64,000 bases of DNA from an uncultured Bacilli bacterium. Its GTDB lineage: Bacteria > Bacillota_I > Bacilli_A > RF39 > UBA660. Shown piece by piece: positions 62,014 through 64,000 of this stretch (within the stretch, counting starts at the first letter, position 1; each line of letters opens with the position of its first letter). Where the stretch lies: positions 1 to 64,000 of the forward strand of contig CAKOXC010000006.1 of NCBI GenBank assembly GCA_934129945.1. The letters run 5' to 3'. The position numbers and the translations under genes are program-made. The notes below the pieces were generated by a model. The model did not search any database, had not been told where the DNA came from, and saw only the letters and a list, made by a program, of their open reading frames with translations.

Positions 62014-62514
62014 ATGGATAAGAAAAGTTATACTTATGATAGTGGAGTTTTTACAATCAATAATCAAATATTACATTTATCTGGAACTACTATCAATATA
62101 CCTAATATTGATAATTTAGAATTTTTTAATTTTAAAAGACATTCAATATTTGCTGGTTTAAAAGATTGGTTTGTGGGATTTGTAATTATGTTAATTATTT
62201 GTTCTATTTGGAAAAAGTTAATGATTTTAGGAGATATCTATATTTGTACAATTATTATTTTATTTGTATATAATATAAAAAAGCACAAAGAAATTTATTA
62301 TGGCCTTAGAATAGAAACTTCAAGAGGGCTTCGTGTTATACTTAAATCAGATAATAATGATTTTATTCATAGAATTCATGATGCAATAGTAGATGCTATG
62401 AATTCCAAAAATGTAAATTACACTTTTAATTTTGATAGTCATGATGTAATAAATAATGGAATTATTTCTAAAGGTAATAAAAATAAGAACAAAATAGAGG
62501 TATCAAATGATTAA
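62014..62514 (+). CDS. Membrane protein with DUF6232-like layout
   Basis: The 166-residue protein starts at ATG 62014 (MDKKSYTYDSGVFTIN); an in-frame GTG lies 12 bp upstream. A short N-terminal beta region (ILHLSGTTINIPNI) is followed by two adjacent transmembrane segments (WFVGFVIMLIICSIW and IYICTIIILFVYNI), then a cytoplasmic part with GLRVILKSDNNDFIHRIHDA and a tail NNGIISKGN. This order recalls DUF6232 membrane proteins; uncertain. The tail motif recurs at the start of the next protein, which overlaps by 8 bp. Confidence 0.6.
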   Translation: MDKKSYTYDSGVFTINNQILHLSGTTINIPNIDNLEFFNFKRHSIFAGLKDWFVGFVIMLIICSIWKKLMILGDIYICTIIILFVYNIKKHKEIYYGLRIETSRGLRVILKSDNNDFIHRIHDAIVDAMNSKNVNYTFNFDSHDVINNGIISKGNKNKNKIEVSND

Positions 62515-62773
62515 TAATGGTATTATTTCCTTTGGTGATAACAATGTTAATATAATAAATAATAAAAATATCTATAACGAACTTAAAATTTTATTAGAAC
62601 ATATAAATAGAAGTGATGAAGATTATACTATAATAAAAGAAGCTATACATACTAAGGAAAAAAATAAAATATTAGAACTATTAAAAAAATTATCTAAAAA
62701 AACACTGGAATTAATTAAAGAATTAAATTTAGGAATATTAGAAAATTTGATTGTTAACATTTTAATGAAATGA
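62507..62773 (+). CDS. Small helical protein with N-terminal NNGIISFGDNN motif
   Basis: The 88-residue protein begins MINNGIISFGDNNVNIINNK, a short beta-type motif, then is all-helical (LKILLEHINRSDEDYTIIKEA, LLKKLSKKTLELIKELN). Short FG-D/N-N motifs of this type occur in effector-associated domains of bacterial conflict systems; the match is only suggestive. Its overlap with the preceding membrane-protein gene and the shared motif indicate a functional pair. GAGGTATCA precedes the start. The stop overlaps a terminator GTGAT / ATCAC plus T run (62773-62800). Confidence 0.6.
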   Translation: MINNGIISFGDNNVNIINNKNIYNELKILLEHINRSDEDYTIIKEAIHTKEKNKILELLKKLSKKTLELIKELNLGILENLIVNILMK

Positions 62774-62820
62774 GTGATGTATTATTATCACTTTTTTTGT
62801 ATCCAAAAATGCAAAAAAAT

Positions 62821-62865
62821 GTACAAAATGTACGAAAAAGCTTTAAAAAAACGTACATTTTGTAC
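62821..62865. repeat. Perfect 14-bp inverted repeat with internal palindromes
   Basis: GTACAAAATGTACG (62821-62834) and CGTACATTTTGTAC (62852-62865) are exact reverse complements around a 17-bp A-rich spacer, followed by CC and a T run. Each arm is itself GTAC-N5-GTAC. It is either a strong terminator or an operator. No convincing gene lies between 62774 and 63056. Confidence 0.85.
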
Positions 62866-63056
62866 GAAATCCTTTTTTTATTACCAAATATAAAATTATA
62901 TTTGATGAGTAAACATAATGTAAATTTATTATCTTTAAATATCTATTTAAAGATAAAAGTGCTATATTTAATTTGGATAAAGTAGTTTGGGTGTGATATT
63001 GAATTGTAATATAAAATATAAAGTTTATATATTTAATTAATAGAAAGAGGTAAAAA

Positions 63057-63815
63057 ATGAAAAAAAATATTTGTATAATAATACTTTTGATATGTGTACT
63101 AGGACTAGGTGGATATATAGCATATGATAAAATTTTGAAAGATAATGATAAAACTAATGTAAATAATGAACAAAAAAATGATAATAGTAAAGATAATTTA
63201 ACAGAAGTAAATTTGAAAGAAAGTGATAAAATTAAATTTGAAAATATTCATCATTTATTTCAATATACATTAAATACTTCTGTAATTCCTATTCCCAAAA
63301 ATAGAATTACTAATAATGAAATAACATTATCAAATTCTGAAAAAATAAATATGGCTTTTTACTTAGCTATTAATGTGTTAAATGATGGTAGTTCAAATTT
63401 TAAAAATGATAATGAGACTGAAGAAAGTGGAAGTTATGCTGTTGAAATCGAAACTTTTAAAAAAATATATTTAGATTTATTTAACGAAAATTTAAATGAA
63501 AATAATTTTACCAATAGTTTTTATATAGAAAATAATTATTTATACGGTATTCTTCCAACTGGATGGCCTTTAAGTAATACTAGCTATGAATTAGACAAAG
63601 TAATGACAGATAACGATGGTAAATATGAAATATATGTTAATTGTAAAGATAAATATGACGATGCTAAATATTCTAATGATGAAATAGAGGAAATGTTAGA
63701 AGACAGTGATTCTAATAATTTTGATGGAAATTCATACCAATTGAAAATTGAAGTACAAAAAAATGATAATAATGATAGTTATAGATTTATTTCAATTAAA
63801 TTATTAAATCAATAG
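63057..63815 (+). CDS. Membrane-anchored hypothetical protein, duplicate 1
   Basis: The 252-residue protein has an N-terminal transmembrane anchor (ICIIILLICVLGLGGYIAY, residues 5-23), a charged Asn/Lys/Asp linker and an extracytoplasmic acidic domain (FENIHHLFQYTLNTSVIPIP, FYIENNYLYGILPTGWPLSN). A cysteine in the anchor is not in a clear lipobox. I do not recognise the family. The ribosome site is AAAGAGG. The next gene repeats its first 118 bases exactly. Confidence 0.7.
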   Translation: MKKNICIIILLICVLGLGGYIAYDKILKDNDKTNVNNEQKNDNSKDNLTEVNLKESDKIKFENIHHLFQYTLNTSVIPIPKNRITNNEITLSNSEKINMAFYLAINVLNDGSSNFKNDNETEESGSYAVEIETFKKIYLDLFNENLNENNFTNSFYIENNYLYGILPTGWPLSNTSYELDKVMTDNDGKYEIYVNCKDKYDDAKYSNDEIEEMLEDSDSNNFDGNSYQLKIEVQKNDNNDSYRFISIKLLNQ

Positions 63816-63828
63816 AGAGGGATAAAAA

Positions 63829-64000
63829 ATGAAAAAAAATATTTGTATAATAATACTTTTGATATGTGTACTAGGACTAGGTGGATATATAGCATATGAT
63901 AAAATTTTGAAAGATAATGATAAAACTAATGTAAATAATGAACAAAGTAATACTAAAAAAAATGATAATGAAGAAATAAAAGATCTTTATACATTTGTTG
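63829..64000 (+). CDS. Membrane-anchored hypothetical protein, duplicate 2, cut by window end
   Basis: The gene starts at ATG 63829 after GAGAGGG. Bases 63829-63946 are identical to 63057-63174 (anchor plus start of the linker), after which the two differ. Only 57 codons are visible. A recent duplication or conversion of the 5' end with distinct outer domains is indicated. Confidence 0.7.
   Translation, partial: MKKNICIIILLICVLGLGGYIAYDKILKDNDKTNVNNEQSNTKKNDNEEIKDLYTFV

Noticed and set aside
62770..62985. 71-codon ORF after the helical protein gene
   Set aside because: It overlaps a terminator and a perfect inverted repeat, has no ribosome site and a composition typical of chance AT-rich frames.

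Overview
The window is very AT-rich DNA from a low-GC, Gram-positive-type, spore-forming member of the Bacillota. It uses the standard code (TGG for Trp, TGA as a stop). Gene content and order (rpsB-tsf-frr, engB, der-...-spoIVA-hup, cdsA-rasP, lexA, murT/gatD, a pyruvate:ferredoxin oxidoreductase) suggest an anaerobic gut-type Bacilli/RF39-Erysipelotrichia-like lineage. That placement is inference; nothing here fixes the species.

Layout. 1-7.0 kb: the end of a giant repeat-built surface protein. 7.1-8.0 kb: lexA, with a divergent, probably SOS-controlled 47-residue membrane peptide. 8.1-13.4 kb: translation genes rpsB, tsf, frr, trpS, with two membrane-anchored proteins where pyrH usually lies. 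13.5-20.7 kb: a PD-(D/E)XK nuclease-family protein, mtaB, a kinase-like protein, a murT/gatD pair whose GatD lacks its catalytic residues, and transketolase. 20.8-22.9 kb: a candidate type I toxin-antitoxin locus and a TasA-like/C-type-lectin-like surface protein whose 3' end looks like the variable region of a diversity-generating retroelement. 23.1-30.9 kb: PFOR, several unknown proteins, an NfuA-like protein and an S1-domain protein. 31-33 kb: five tRNA genes and a small island bounded by direct repeats at tRNA-Phe. 33-39 kb: a UvrD-like helicase, engB, two pilin-like proteins, der, two XRE regulators, spoVIF and a second toxin-antitoxin copy.

The central discovery is at 40.4-56.6 kb. The spore-coat ATPase gene spoIVA is cut after codon 122 by a 14,645-bp integrative mobilizable element. 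The element carries a large serine recombinase at its right end, a MobV relaxase, a probable oriT, HTH_36 replication-type proteins, an SSB-like protein, XRE repressors, RhuM and an unusual nucleotidyltransferase plus kinase-hydrolase pair. Joining 40427-40792 to 55438-56550 restores an uninterrupted 492-codon spoIVA, the length I recall for the B. subtilis protein. The excised circle would carry a 50-bp attP with perfect 9-bp outer arms centred on TG. A sigma-E-like promoter and a 60-residue ORF lie directly before the recombinase. This is the architecture of developmentally excised elements such as skin in sigK and SPbeta in spsM, here in spoIVA. spoVIF, intact and behind a sigma-K-like promoter, argues that sporulation is still used.

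After spoIVA come a gene with an in-frame stop, hup (the usual B. subtilis neighbour of spoIVA), a membrane protein, cdsA, rasP, a lipase-like protein, a small coupled gene pair and two tandemly duplicated membrane-anchored proteins, the last cut by the window end.
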